Both the position numbers and the translations under genes were made by a program. 7,720 nt of DNA from an uncultured bacterium (GTDB lineage Bacteria > Bacillota > Clostridia > Christensenellales > Borkfalkiaceae): assembly GCA_934871445.1 (NCBI GenBank), contig CAKXBD010000100.1:1-7720 (forward strand), written 5' to 3'. Within the stretch, counting starts at the first letter, position 1. Every line of letters starts with the position of its first letter. Below the pieces are notes generated by a model that was given only the letters and a program-made list of their open reading frames with translations, was not told the DNA's origin and ran no database searches. Shown in pieces: positions 1 to 5,580 of this stretch.

Positions 1-1853
1 GAAGACGTGCCGTAGATGTCGTCCCCGAATTGATCGGTATGCAGGAATACGCCTTTGGTTATCGCGGTATTCACGATTTCGTTCAACGTAAATTCAAAAG
101 TGTTCGTTCCCGATTTCAGCGTAAAGGAATCCCCCTCCTTCAAGTCCAGAGAATCCGCGACGGATTTAGACATCACCACGTTCCCGTTGCGCGTATCAAT
201 GGTGGTCATCGTCATATTTTCCGAAAAATTATAAACCTTGATGTCCTTGCCCTTGCTCGCCCCGGAAGCGTTCATATAATAGACCTTATAGGTCTCGTAA
301 GTTTCTATTTCACCCGATTCCTTCAATTCGTCCATTTTTTCTGAAAAATCCTCAGAAATATAGGGCGTGGCGATATCATAGGTGAACTGCCCGTAAAATT
401 CTGTCTGCAAGCTATGGTCTATCGTATCCCCGATTCCTAAGGCACACATCAAAAGCGCCACACATCCGGTGATTCCGATGACCGTCATCGCCGCGCGAAT
501 GGGCTTGATGGCGATATTACGAGCCGCCATTTTTAAGGACAAAATCCCGTCGTTTCTGCCCTTCTTTTTCGGAGACAAATTTTCGCGGTTTTCCTGTTTT
601 CCTGAGGATAAATTATTATTTTTTCCGCATTCCGTCTTTGTCCGCGTGTCCCGTTTCTTGCTGAGATGAAGGAAAATATTATCCTTGGGAACCATAGGAC
701 GCATACAGGCGGCGGGATTTTCCCGAACGACGTTCTTACAGACGAGAATACTGATAATCGTCGCTAAAAGTGCGACAGAGCCAACAGCCAAAATCGTCAT
801 CGGAATATCGAAAACAGGCATAAAAGGAATAGGCAGATTATAGACGAGCTGATATTTGACCTTCATGACATTGGGGACTATAAAAGGCCCGATCAAAGCG
901 CCTACCGCACCGCCTATCAGACACAATAATCCGCCAAAACTTGCATAATGCCTAAGGATTTCCCCCTTGCCGAACCCCAGACCTTTGAGCGTCCCGATTT
1001 CCGTCCGTTCCTCCAAAATCAAGCGGTTGACCGTCGTAAGAATGACGAATACCGACACCAGCAGGAAAATAACGGGAAAGACATACAGCATTTTACGGCT
1101 CTGAGAAATTTCCCCGTCGAGAAGGACAGGCGCTTCTAGACTGCTCCTATCGTAAATGAAAATAAGATTTTCATTTCCCGAAAAATGTTCCCCTATTTCC
1201 GATTTCAGCGTTTCGGGAGAATCGGATTTTATCATGACCTGATTATAAAAATCGACGGCGGAAACGTCCAGAGACAGTTCCTCTTTAATAATTTCGGAAA
1301 ACGTTTCCTCGGAAATATATACCGCTACGGAGGACGAGGACACTGTCGTTTCGGGGAAATTCATGTATCCCGTCACTTCCGCTTTCAAATCTATATGAAA
1401 GGAAAGTCCTCCTACGGGCACGGTAATACTCACTGTAACGGGGGATCCGATATCGATACCGCTCAATTCCGCAGTACGCTGTTCCAGCGTCACGCCCGCT
1501 TCGCCTTTAACGACCTTGGGGCGCGAAATAGAAGTATTCCCGACATACAGCTTCGCGCTCTTTCCGTCCAAAGCTCCCTCTGCGTAAACACGATACCCCA
1601 CCTCGGCGTCAAGCGCGGAAAAATACGCCTTCTCTTCCTCGCCTATCGTTCCCATTTGCACGCAAAGATCACAGAGGTTCGTTTCTTCGTAATATTCGTT
1701 TACCGCTTTTTCCAGCGTTCTCGTATTGGAAACGAATCCGCAAAACAGCGTCACCGCAAGCATCGTGATGATAATCATCGAGAGGAATTGCAGGCGATTT
1801 CGTTTCATTTCCCTCGCGGCGAGACGCCGGAGTATCAATCCAGCCTTTATCAC
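1..1853 (-). CDS. ABC transporter permease, FtsX/MacB type (partial, C-terminus outside window)
   Basis: This is the membrane subunit of an ABC exporter-type complex, partner of the ATPase just upstream. The frame is open for 617 codons from a GTG at 1853-1851 to the window edge, with no frameshift. GTG is chosen because GGAGGAG (1869-1863) sits 9 bases before it and it overlaps the ATPase stop as GTGA, a 4-base overlap typical of translational coupling. An N-terminal membrane helix (about residues 22-42) is followed by an extracellular domain (about 45-250). Three helices of an FtsX domain come next (about 255-275, 300-325, 345-370). The first carries TVNRLILEERTEIGTLKGLG, the usual signature region of these permeases. 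A Lys/Asn-rich cytosolic linker (about 375-435) leads to a fourth helix (about 451-475, TVIGITGCVALL) and the start of a second extracellular domain. A second FtsX domain probably follows outside the window. Substrate unknown; antimicrobial-peptide, lipoprotein or lipid handling are all possible for this family. Confidence 0.9.
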   Translation of the reverse strand, partial: MIKAGLILRRLAAREMKRNRLQFLSMIIITMLAVTLFCGFVSNTRTLEKAVNEYYEETNLCDLCVQMGTIGEEEKAYFSALDAEVGYRVYAEGALDGKSAKLYVGNTSISRPKVVKGEAGVTLEQRTAELSGIDIGSPVTVSITVPVGGLSFHIDLKAEVTGYMNFPETTVSSSSVAVYISEETFSEIIKEELSLDVSAVDFYNQVMIKSDSPETLKSEIGEHFSGNENLIFIYDRSSLEAPVLLDGEISQSRKMLYVFPVIFLLVSVFVILTTVNRLILEERTEIGTLKGLGFGKGEILRHYASFGGLLCLIGGAVGALIGPFIVPNVMKVKYQLVYNLPIPFMPVFDIPMTILAVGSVALLATIISILVCKNVVRENPAACMRPMVPKDNIFLHLSKKRDTRTKTECGKNNNLSSGKQENRENLSPKKKGRNDGILSLKMAARNIAIKPIRAAMTVIGITGCVALLMCALGIGDTIDHSLQTEFYGQFTYDIATPYISEDFSEKMDELKESGEIETYETYKVYYMNASGASKGKDIKVYNFSENMTMTTIDTRNGNVVMSKSVADSLDLKEGDSFTLKSGTNTFEFTLNEIVNTAITKGVFLHTDQFGDDIYGTS

Positions 1854-2545
1854 CAGTTTATCTCCTCCGGCGATTTCGGCGCCTCAACATGTTCATCACT
1901 TACAATGCGTCCGTCCGATAAACGAATAACTCTGTTCGCGACTTCCGCCAATTTGGCATTGTGCGTAACTACTACAATAGTCTTGTCCTTCTTTTTGGCG
2001 AGAGATAAAAGCAAACTGACGATATTTTTTCCCGTAGCGCTGTCCAAAGCGCCTGTGGGTTCGTCACAGAGGAGCAACTTGGGATTTTTTACAACGGCAC
2101 GAGCAATTGCGACGCGCTGCTGCTCTCCTCCGGAAAGTTGGGCGGGGAAATTATTCTTTCGGTTTTCCAAGCCTACCAATTTTAACGCTTCGGCGGCGTC
2201 CATTCCCTCTTCACTCTCTGAAAGAGCAACATTTTCAACTGCCGTCAAATTCTGCATGAGATTATAAAACTGAAAGACGAATCCGATATCCTTTCTCCGA
2301 TAATTCACTAATTGCTTTTCATTAAAATGAACAATATCTTTTCCCGCTATCATGACACTCCCTTCCGTAGCGCTGTCCATGCCGCCCAAAATATTCAGCA
2401 AGGTACTTTTTCCGCTCCCCGACGGCCCAAGAATGACGACGAATTCCCCCGTTTCCAAAGAAAAGGAAACGTCGTTCAATGCGATTACGGAATTCTGCTC
2501 GCCGCCGTATACTTTTTTCAAATTCCGAATTTCTATATTGCTCAT
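1850..2545 (-). CDS. ABC transporter ATP-binding protein, MacB/LolD family
   Basis: This 231-residue nucleotide-binding subunit hydrolyses ATP on the cytosolic face to drive the FtsX-type permease encoded next. All core motifs are visible: Walker A GPSGSGKST (residues 40-48), Q-loop with Q92 (FQFYNL), signature LSGGEQQ (137-143), Walker B LLLCDEP (157-163) with catalytic E162, D-loop GALD (165-168) and switch H195. Length and the phrases NILGGMD and DEPTGALDS fit the MacB/LolD/FtsE-like group. The frame is open further upstream to a TTG at 2620, but that codon lies in the -35 box. ATG 2545 is therefore taken as the start, preceded by AGGAAGG (2563-2557) at a somewhat long 11-base spacing. The short C-terminal tail after the H-loop ends within the permease start codon, so the two are co-translated. 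Family assignment is firm; the transported substrate cannot be inferred. Confidence 0.95.
   Translation of the reverse strand: MSNIEIRNLKKVYGGEQNSVIALNDVSFSLETGEFVVILGPSGSGKSTLLNILGGMDSATEGSVMIAGKDIVHFNEKQLVNYRRKDIGFVFQFYNLMQNLTAVENVALSESEEGMDAAEALKLVGLENRKNNFPAQLSGGEQQRVAIARAVVKNPKLLLCDEPTGALDSATGKNIVSLLLSLAKKKDKTIVVVTHNAKLAEVANRVIRLSDGRIVSDEHVEAPKSPEEINW
1863..1869 (-). promoter_or_regulatory. Ribosome binding site GGAGGAG for the permease GTG start
   Basis: GGAGGAG lies inside the last codons of the ATPase gene, 9 bases before GTG 1853-1851. It decides the permease start and indicates that the two subunits are translated from one message at coupled rates. An in-frame ATG 15 codons later (1808) lacks a comparable site. 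Confidence 0.8.
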
Positions 2546-2591
2546 ATACTTTTTCGCCTTCCTTTTTTCTTCCAAACTATCTTTCTTCAAT

Positions 2592-2620
2592 ATTATACAA
2601 CAATCGTCTAAAAAAAGCAA
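2592..2620 (-). promoter_or_regulatory. Sigma-A-type promoter of the ABC transporter operon
   Basis: TTGCTT (2620-2615) and a perfect TATAAT (2597-2592) are separated by 17 bases. Transcription would start near 2585, giving a leader of about 40 bases before ATG 2545. The position rules out the upstream in-frame TTG at 2620 as the ATPase start. A 7-base inverted repeat directly abuts the -35 box upstream. Confidence 0.75.
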
Positions 2621-2621
2621 C

Positions 2622-2647
2622 GGTTATCCGTATTTTTCTCGATAACC
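2622..2647 (-). repeat. Inverted repeat GGTTATC-N12-GATAACC abutting the ABC operon -35 box
   Basis: Perfect 7-base arms (2622-2628 and 2641-2647) flank a 12-base A-rich spacer, ending one base from the -35 box. The spacing fits a dimeric regulator bound just upstream of RNA polymerase. In the minus-strand direction the second arm is soon followed by a T-rich run that overlaps the -35 region. A weak terminator for transcription from the upstream small gene is thus an alternative. The sequence does not decide between these. Confidence 0.4.
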
Positions 2648-2692
2648 TCATTTTTCTTTCACAATTGCCAGCCACAGTAAATATTTTTTTCT

Positions 2693-2715
2693 AAAAATAA
2701 AGGACTTATTCCTTC
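2693..2715 (-). terminator. Possible weak rho-independent terminator of the 64-residue gene
   Basis: On the minus strand AAGGA (2714-2710) pairs with TCCTT (2704-2700) around a five-base loop, followed by TATTTTT (2699-2693). The stem is short (5 pairs plus a possible G-U), so this is tentative. It lies about 65 bases past the stop codon of the small four-cysteine gene. Confidence 0.35.
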
Positions 2716-2781
2716 AAAAAAGGCGCAATATCCCCCTTTCAAAGAAAAAAGTCCGAATTTTTCTTTATCAAAAAAAATTTA

Positions 2782-2976
2782 TTATTCCTTCGGCCGCAAA
2801 ATCGCAATTCGAATATACCCTGCTTCATATCTATGCGCGGCTCTTGCGCAAGGATATAAAGGTTCTTTTTTACAACTCGAACAAAAATCGTATGTACCGC
2901 ACTTGTCGTGCCCTTCTTGCATACTATCGTCCCATTTGATTTTATCGAATTTTTCTTGTTCTGCTTTGAAGTCCAT
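2782..2976 (-). CDS. Small four-cysteine protein of unknown function (64 aa)
   Basis: I do not recognise the family. The case for a real gene is a strong ribosome binding site (AAAGGAGAG, 2990-2982, about 7 bases before ATG 2976), a good promoter upstream and a coherent protein. The sequence begins with a charged, Lys/Asp/Glu-rich N-terminus (MDFKAEQEKFDKIKWDD). It then has a compact cysteine cluster C26-x5-C32-x2-C35-x7-C43 followed by H49 (CARAAHRY) and a basic C-terminus ending RPKE. Four cysteines in this spacing suggest a structural metal site, probably zinc, but this is inference. There is no signal peptide or membrane helix, so it should be cytosolic. It stands alone between terminator-like elements, so the neighbours give no hint of its job. 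An overlapping frame (2739-2999) lacks a ribosome binding site and was discarded. Confidence 0.75.
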   Translation of the reverse strand: MDFKAEQEKFDKIKWDDSMQEGHDKCGTYDFCSSCKKEPLYPCARAAHRYEAGYIRIAILRPKE

Positions 2977-3026
2977 ACTATCTCTCCTTTATTTCTCATC
3001 TTTATTAAAAGACAAAAATTCTTTCA

Positions 3027-3032
3027 ATTATA
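3027..3032 (-). promoter_or_regulatory. Isolated TATAAT, possible second start for the 64-residue gene
   Basis: A perfect TATAAT lies at 3032-3027, but the hexamers 16-18 bases upstream (for example AATAAA) resemble no -35 consensus and there is no TGn extension. If used, it would give a leader of about 43 bases rather than about 115. Confidence 0.2.
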
Positions 3033-3098
3033 ACCGGTGAGAATATGCTTTTATTTCCTTTATAACATTTTCGGTCAAAAATTTTATATTTCATCTAT

Positions 3099-3127
3099 AT
3101 TATAGCCAATTTCGACAAATTTTTCAA
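3099..3127 (-). promoter_or_regulatory. Sigma-A-type promoter of the 64-residue gene
   Basis: TTGAAA (3127-3122) and TATAAT (3104-3099) are spaced by exactly 17 bases, with long A/T tracts upstream (3128-3171) that could act as an UP element. Transcription would start near 3092, leaving an unusually long leader of about 115 bases before ATG 2976. I see no stable structure in that leader. Confidence 0.75.
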
Positions 3128-3136
3128 CATTTTTAC

Positions 3137-3169
3137 GCAAAAAAATTTGTAATTTTTTTATTTTTTTGC
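3137..3169. repeat. Perfect 10-base A/T-tract inverted repeat
   Basis: GCAAAAAAAT (3137-3146) and ATTTTTTTGC (3160-3169) are perfect inverted copies around a 13-base spacer. The element sits between the terminator at 3193-3224 and the promoter at 3099-3127. It could be bent UP-element DNA for that promoter, a weak extra terminator, or a protein site. Composition bias alone makes A/T repeats fairly likely, so no function is claimed. Confidence 0.4.
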
Positions 3170-3192
3170 ACATATTCCGAATTTACCTGCAT

Positions 3193-3224
3193 AAGAAAAC
3201 CGCGGTCAGAGTTTTCTGCCGCGG
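3193..3224 (-). terminator. Rho-independent terminator
   Basis: On the minus strand CCGCGG (3224-3219), then CAGA-AAAC-TCTG, a bulged A, and CCGCGG (3205-3200) form a hairpin with a 6-pair GC stem plus a 4-pair upper stem. It is followed by TTTTCTT (3199-3193). The plus-strand side lacks a T run, so it ends minus-strand transcription. It is the first convincing terminator after the PfkB-type kinase gene, whose stop is at 3519, and would also end any transcript of the region 3250-3450. Confidence 0.75.
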
Positions 3225-3252
3225 AATAATCATCTTGTTATCATCCTCTCAG

Positions 3253-3429
3253 TTATGCGACTTTGCAACCAAAAAGTTGCAAAGCGCCGTTAACCGTTTT
3301 TTCAAGAGCATATTCAAAGTTTTCCACGATGGGAGCAAAGAATTCCGTATGCGGGCCTTTTCCGACTTCCGTCTTTGCCTTTAGAAAAGTACATCGATTT
3401 TCCTCGATTCGCCTCCCCCTTCCCCGCGG
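3253..3429 (-). pseudogene. Coding-like frame without a start codon: possible frameshifted small gene
   Basis: The minus frame is open for 58 codons between TGA (3432-3430) and TAA (3255-3253). The distal part reads as a plausible protein with many G-first codons, for example GPHTEFFAPIVENFEYALEK followed by TVNGALQLFGCKVA. It has no ATG, GTG or TTG before that part. An ATG at 3394-3392 with GAGG 6-7 bases upstream begins a different frame that stops after 26 codons. A single +1 shift near 3386-3382, within TTTTC, would join it to the open frame and give about 46 residues. It may be a recently broken gene, a homopolymer sequencing error, a recoded gene, or a chance open frame. Homology unrecognised. 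The hairpin at 3261-3284 lies inside its end, so a structured RNA is another possibility. Confidence 0.3.
3261..3284 (-). repeat. Perfect 9-base hairpin
   Basis: CTTTGCAAC and GTTGCAAAG pair perfectly around a six-base loop. On the minus strand it is followed by GTCGCATAAC, with no T run, so it is not a terminator. It lies in the last codons of the start-less open frame and about 40 bases before the terminator hairpin. Confidence 0.5.
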
Positions 3430-3456
3430 TCAAACTGATTTCGCCTTTGTAACAAT

Positions 3457-3467
3457 ATTATATTATA
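3457..3467 (-). promoter_or_regulatory. Overlapping double TATAAT, possible weak promoter
   Basis: TATAATATAAT contains two overlapping perfect -10 hexamers. No good -35 stands at 16-18 bases (GCATAT, TCATTA); TTGTGC is 21 bases away. If active it would start a transcript near 3450 that runs through the coding-like frame to the terminator at 3193. Confidence 0.3.
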
Positions 3468-3518
3468 TGCAGACAGCATTAATGATATGCACAAAAAAAG
3501 ACAAAACAAAAAATTTTT

Positions 3519-4445
3519 TTAAGAAATTTCTGTTACGCGAAGGTTACTCAATATTTCCTCATATTTTTCTCGCGTAAAGGAAATCTTTCCTACCGTCGTG
3601 ACGGTAGCCGTACCGGCAGCAACGCCCGCGCGCAAAATGTCCGGAAGCGGAGCGCCCTGCTCCATCATCATAGCCGCCGCGGCAATCATTCCGTCGCCCG
3701 CCCCTACCGTCGAATTGACGGCGACATTGATGCTTTTGCAATAATAGTGATGCGCCCCGTCCGTGATAATCGCTCCGTCCTTTCCGAGCGACAAAAGCAC
3801 GATTTTCGCCCCGCGGTCAATGAGTTCTCGGCAACCGGAAAGCAAATCCTGTTTATCTGTAATTTCCCGTCCCAAAGTATTTTGCAGCTCGTCGAGATTG
3901 GGCTTTGCAAGATCCACGCCTGCTTTCAATGCTGAGAAAAGTCGATCGCCCTCCGCGTCCACGATTTTAAGGGCTTTCGAATCGACGGAACGAAATAAGT
4001 TTTCATAGTATTCAGCGGGAACGCCGCGAGGGAGACTGCCTGAAATGACGGTAACATTACTCCGAGCCGAAAGCATTTGCACCATGCCGAGAAGTTCCCC
4101 TGTCTTGCCTTCTCCGACTTCTTCTCCGACATCGTTCACTTCCGTAAGCATAGATTTATTATCGATAAATTTATAATTTTCTCTGACGCGTCCTTTATTC
4201 CACACAAAAGTGAAAGGAACGCCTTCTTTATCGAGGGCATTTTCAAACATATATCCGTTTTCGTTATACATCAGCCCTGTCGCATACGGCTCGCCGCCCA
4301 GACGAGCGACCCCGATTGCTACATTCAAAGCCTTTCCCGTAAAGGAAAGCGTTTTACTTTTTACGATATTTGTCTTTCCGACATTGAGAGAATCAAGTTC
4401 TATGGTTATGTCCGTACAGGGACTCAAACAAACGGTTAAAATCAT
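3519..4445 (-). CDS. PfkB-family hexose-phosphate kinase (1-phosphofructokinase / tagatose-6-phosphate kinase type)
   Basis: This 308-residue cytosolic kinase transfers phosphate from ATP to a sugar phosphate, most likely fructose-1-phosphate or tagatose-6-phosphate, giving the bisphosphate. Visible features are an N-terminal substrate region with D12 (LSPCTDITIELD), a GKALNVA motif (37-43), GSLPRG (136-141), KPNLDE (181-186), LSLGKDGA (218-225) and NSTVGAGDG (244-252). The last supplies the anion hole and catalytic base D251. STVGAGD and the length of about 310 fit the FruK/LacC branch rather than ribokinase. The usual GGKG-NVA motif appears as TGKALNVA, an unusual change near the sugar site. 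The start is set by AAAGGAG (4460-4454) 8 bases before ATG. It lies behind pfkA but has its own promoter. No PTS or regulator gene is visible to settle the substrate. Confidence 0.88.
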   Translation of the reverse strand: MILTVCLSPCTDITIELDSLNVGKTNIVKSKTLSFTGKALNVAIGVARLGGEPYATGLMYNENGYMFENALDKEGVPFTFVWNKGRVRENYKFIDNKSMLTEVNDVGEEVGEGKTGELLGMVQMLSARSNVTVISGSLPRGVPAEYYENLFRSVDSKALKIVDAEGDRLFSALKAGVDLAKPNLDELQNTLGREITDKQDLLSGCRELIDRGAKIVLLSLGKDGAIITDGAHHYYCKSINVAVNSTVGAGDGMIAAAAMMMEQGAPLPDILRAGVAAGTATVTTVGKISFTREKYEEILSNLRVTEIS

Positions 4446-4497
4446 AAAAAAGGCTCCTTTGCAGCGACAAAAAATGTTTTATCGCCAAACCCAATTT

Positions 4498-4526
4498 ATT
4501 ATACAATAAAACGTCAAAAATTTCAA
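4498..4526 (-). promoter_or_regulatory. Sigma-A-type promoter of the PfkB-family kinase gene
   Basis: TTGAAA (4526-4521), a 17-base spacer and a perfect TATAAT (4503-4498) precede the kinase gene, with A/T tracts upstream. The expected start near 4491 gives a leader of about 45 bases. It lies after the pfkA terminator, so the two kinases can be transcribed independently. Confidence 0.8.
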
Positions 4527-4573
4527 TACCAAACAGAAAAATTTTTTGCGAAATTTTCAATTTTTTTTGTCGT

Positions 4574-4607
4574 AAAAGAGCCGCTTTTTTCTTAGAAAAA
4601 AGCGGCT
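4574..4607 (-). terminator. Rho-independent terminator of pfkA
   Basis: AGCCGCTTTTTT (minus strand, 4607-4596) pairs perfectly over 12 bases with AAAAAAGCGGCT (4590-4579) around a five-base loop. It is followed by CTCTTTTACG (T run 4577-4574). It starts 11 bases after the pfkA stop codon. The T run is short, but stem strength and position make the call good. Confidence 0.8.
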
Positions 4608-4617
4608 GTTGTCCGAT

Positions 4618-5580
4618 TTACATGGAGATCATTTGAAGGGTCTCGTACAATTCGTAATTAAAGGTCTTTTTCATGGATACCGCTTCTATGATATCCATAT
4701 CGATGATTTCATTTTTGCGAATACCGACCACACGGTTGCCGATCCCTTCATTGAGAAGGCGAACCGCCTTATTGCCGAACTGTGCAGCCAACATTCTGTC
4801 CGCCATAGAAGGCGAACCGCCGCGCTGAACGTGCCCGATACAAGTGGGACGAACGGAATAGGTCGTCACCTCTTGCAACTGTTTGGCAAACTGTTCCGCA
4901 CTCATGACACCTTCGGCCACCACGATGATGTTGGAATGTTTTCCGCTTGCGCGCGAACGATTGATGCGCATAACAATATCGTCCATATCGAACGCAATTT
5001 CAGGCACGACGATAATTTCTGCACCCGAAGCAATCCCGCTGTAAAGCGCGATATCGCCGCAGTGTCTGCCCATGACCTCTACGACGGAAATACGTTCATG
5101 AGAAGTCATTGTGTCGCGGAGCTTATTGATGATATCGAGACAAGTATTCACCGCGGTATCGAAGCCGAGCGTATAATCGGTATACTGCAAATCGTTGTCG
5201 ATTGTTCCGGGAATCCCGATAGTCAAAATCCCAAACTCGTCGCTTAAATCCTTTGCGCCGCGGAAAGAACCGTCGCCGCCAATGACGACCAGTCCTTCGA
5301 TTCCCCTGCTTTCCAATGTTTTAGCGGCTTTCTGCCGTCCTTCCTTTGTAAGCAATTCGAGACATCTCGCCGTTCTCAGCATGGTACCGCCACGCTGAAC
5401 GATATCGGAAACGCTGCGCATTTCCATGGGAATGAGATCGTCCTCCAAAAGACCGGAATAGCCTCTTTGGATTCCGTAAACCTCCATACCGTAATAGATT
5501 GCCGTTCTGACCACCGCGCGGATTGCCGCGTTCATACCGGGAGCATCGCCGCCGCTCGTCAAAAGACCGATACGTTTCAT
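4618..5580 (-). CDS. pfkA: ATP-dependent 6-phosphofructokinase
   Basis: This 320-residue glycolytic enzyme phosphorylates fructose-6-phosphate to fructose-1,6-bisphosphate in the cytosol, normally as a tetramer. The N-terminus MKRIGLLTSGGDAPGMNAAI is near-identical to Bacillus PfkA, and the length matches the roughly 320-residue bacterial type. GGDGS (101-105) and PGTIDND (124-130) carry Gly where PPi-dependent enzymes have Asp and Lys, so ATP is the expected donor. D128 is the catalytic base. R163, MGRH (170-173), E223, R244 and HVQRGGSP (250-257) form the fructose-6-phosphate site. Residues matching the Bacillus ADP/PEP effector site are present (R25, D59, R155, E188, K214), so allosteric control is likely. 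GGAGG (5593-5589) lies 8 bases before ATG 5580. It follows dnaE after 179 bases and ends at its own terminator. Confidence 0.97.
   Translation of the reverse strand: MKRIGLLTSGGDAPGMNAAIRAVVRTAIYYGMEVYGIQRGYSGLLEDDLIPMEMRSVSDIVQRGGTMLRTARCLELLTKEGRQKAAKTLESRGIEGLVVIGGDGSFRGAKDLSDEFGILTIGIPGTIDNDLQYTDYTLGFDTAVNTCLDIINKLRDTMTSHERISVVEVMGRHCGDIALYSGIASGAEIIVVPEIAFDMDDIVMRINRSRASGKHSNIIVVAEGVMSAEQFAKQLQEVTTYSVRPTCIGHVQRGGSPSMADRMLAAQFGNKAVRLLNEGIGNRVVGIRKNEIIDMDIIEAVSMKKTFNYELYETLQMISM

Noticed and set aside
1185..2267. Long plus-strand open frame of 360 codons
   Set aside because: It is antisense to the permease and ATPase genes, which carry clear motifs; its translation shows no domain and crosses the junction of both genes.
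2546..2620. N-terminal extension of the ABC ATPase from TTG 2620
   Set aside because: The TTG is part of the -35 box and the extension lies across the promoter; family members begin near MSNIEIRNL.
2739..2999. Overlapping 86-codon minus frame at the four-cysteine gene
   Set aside because: No ribosome binding site before its ATG at 2999, and its translation is less protein-like than the 64-residue frame with a strong site.
3183..3233. 16-codon minus frame (MIIPRQKTLTAVFLCR) across the terminator hairpin, a possible leader peptide
   Set aside because: Its codons are the terminator stem itself, the ribosome binding site is 11 bases away, and no regulated gene follows directly.
3193..3467. 6S RNA, tmRNA or riboswitch in the gap after the PfkB-type kinase
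   Set aside because: No long imperfect duplex, tRNA-like ends or known riboswitch core could be seen; local hairpins only. A covariance search would settle it.
3505..3530. A/T-rich terminator directly after the PfkB-type kinase
   Set aside because: AAAAAAATTTTTT has no loop and no GC in the stem; the convincing terminator is at 3193-3224.
4609..5247. Plus-strand open frame of 212 codons
   Set aside because: Shadow of pfkA, His/Asp-rich translation without any motif or ribosome binding site.
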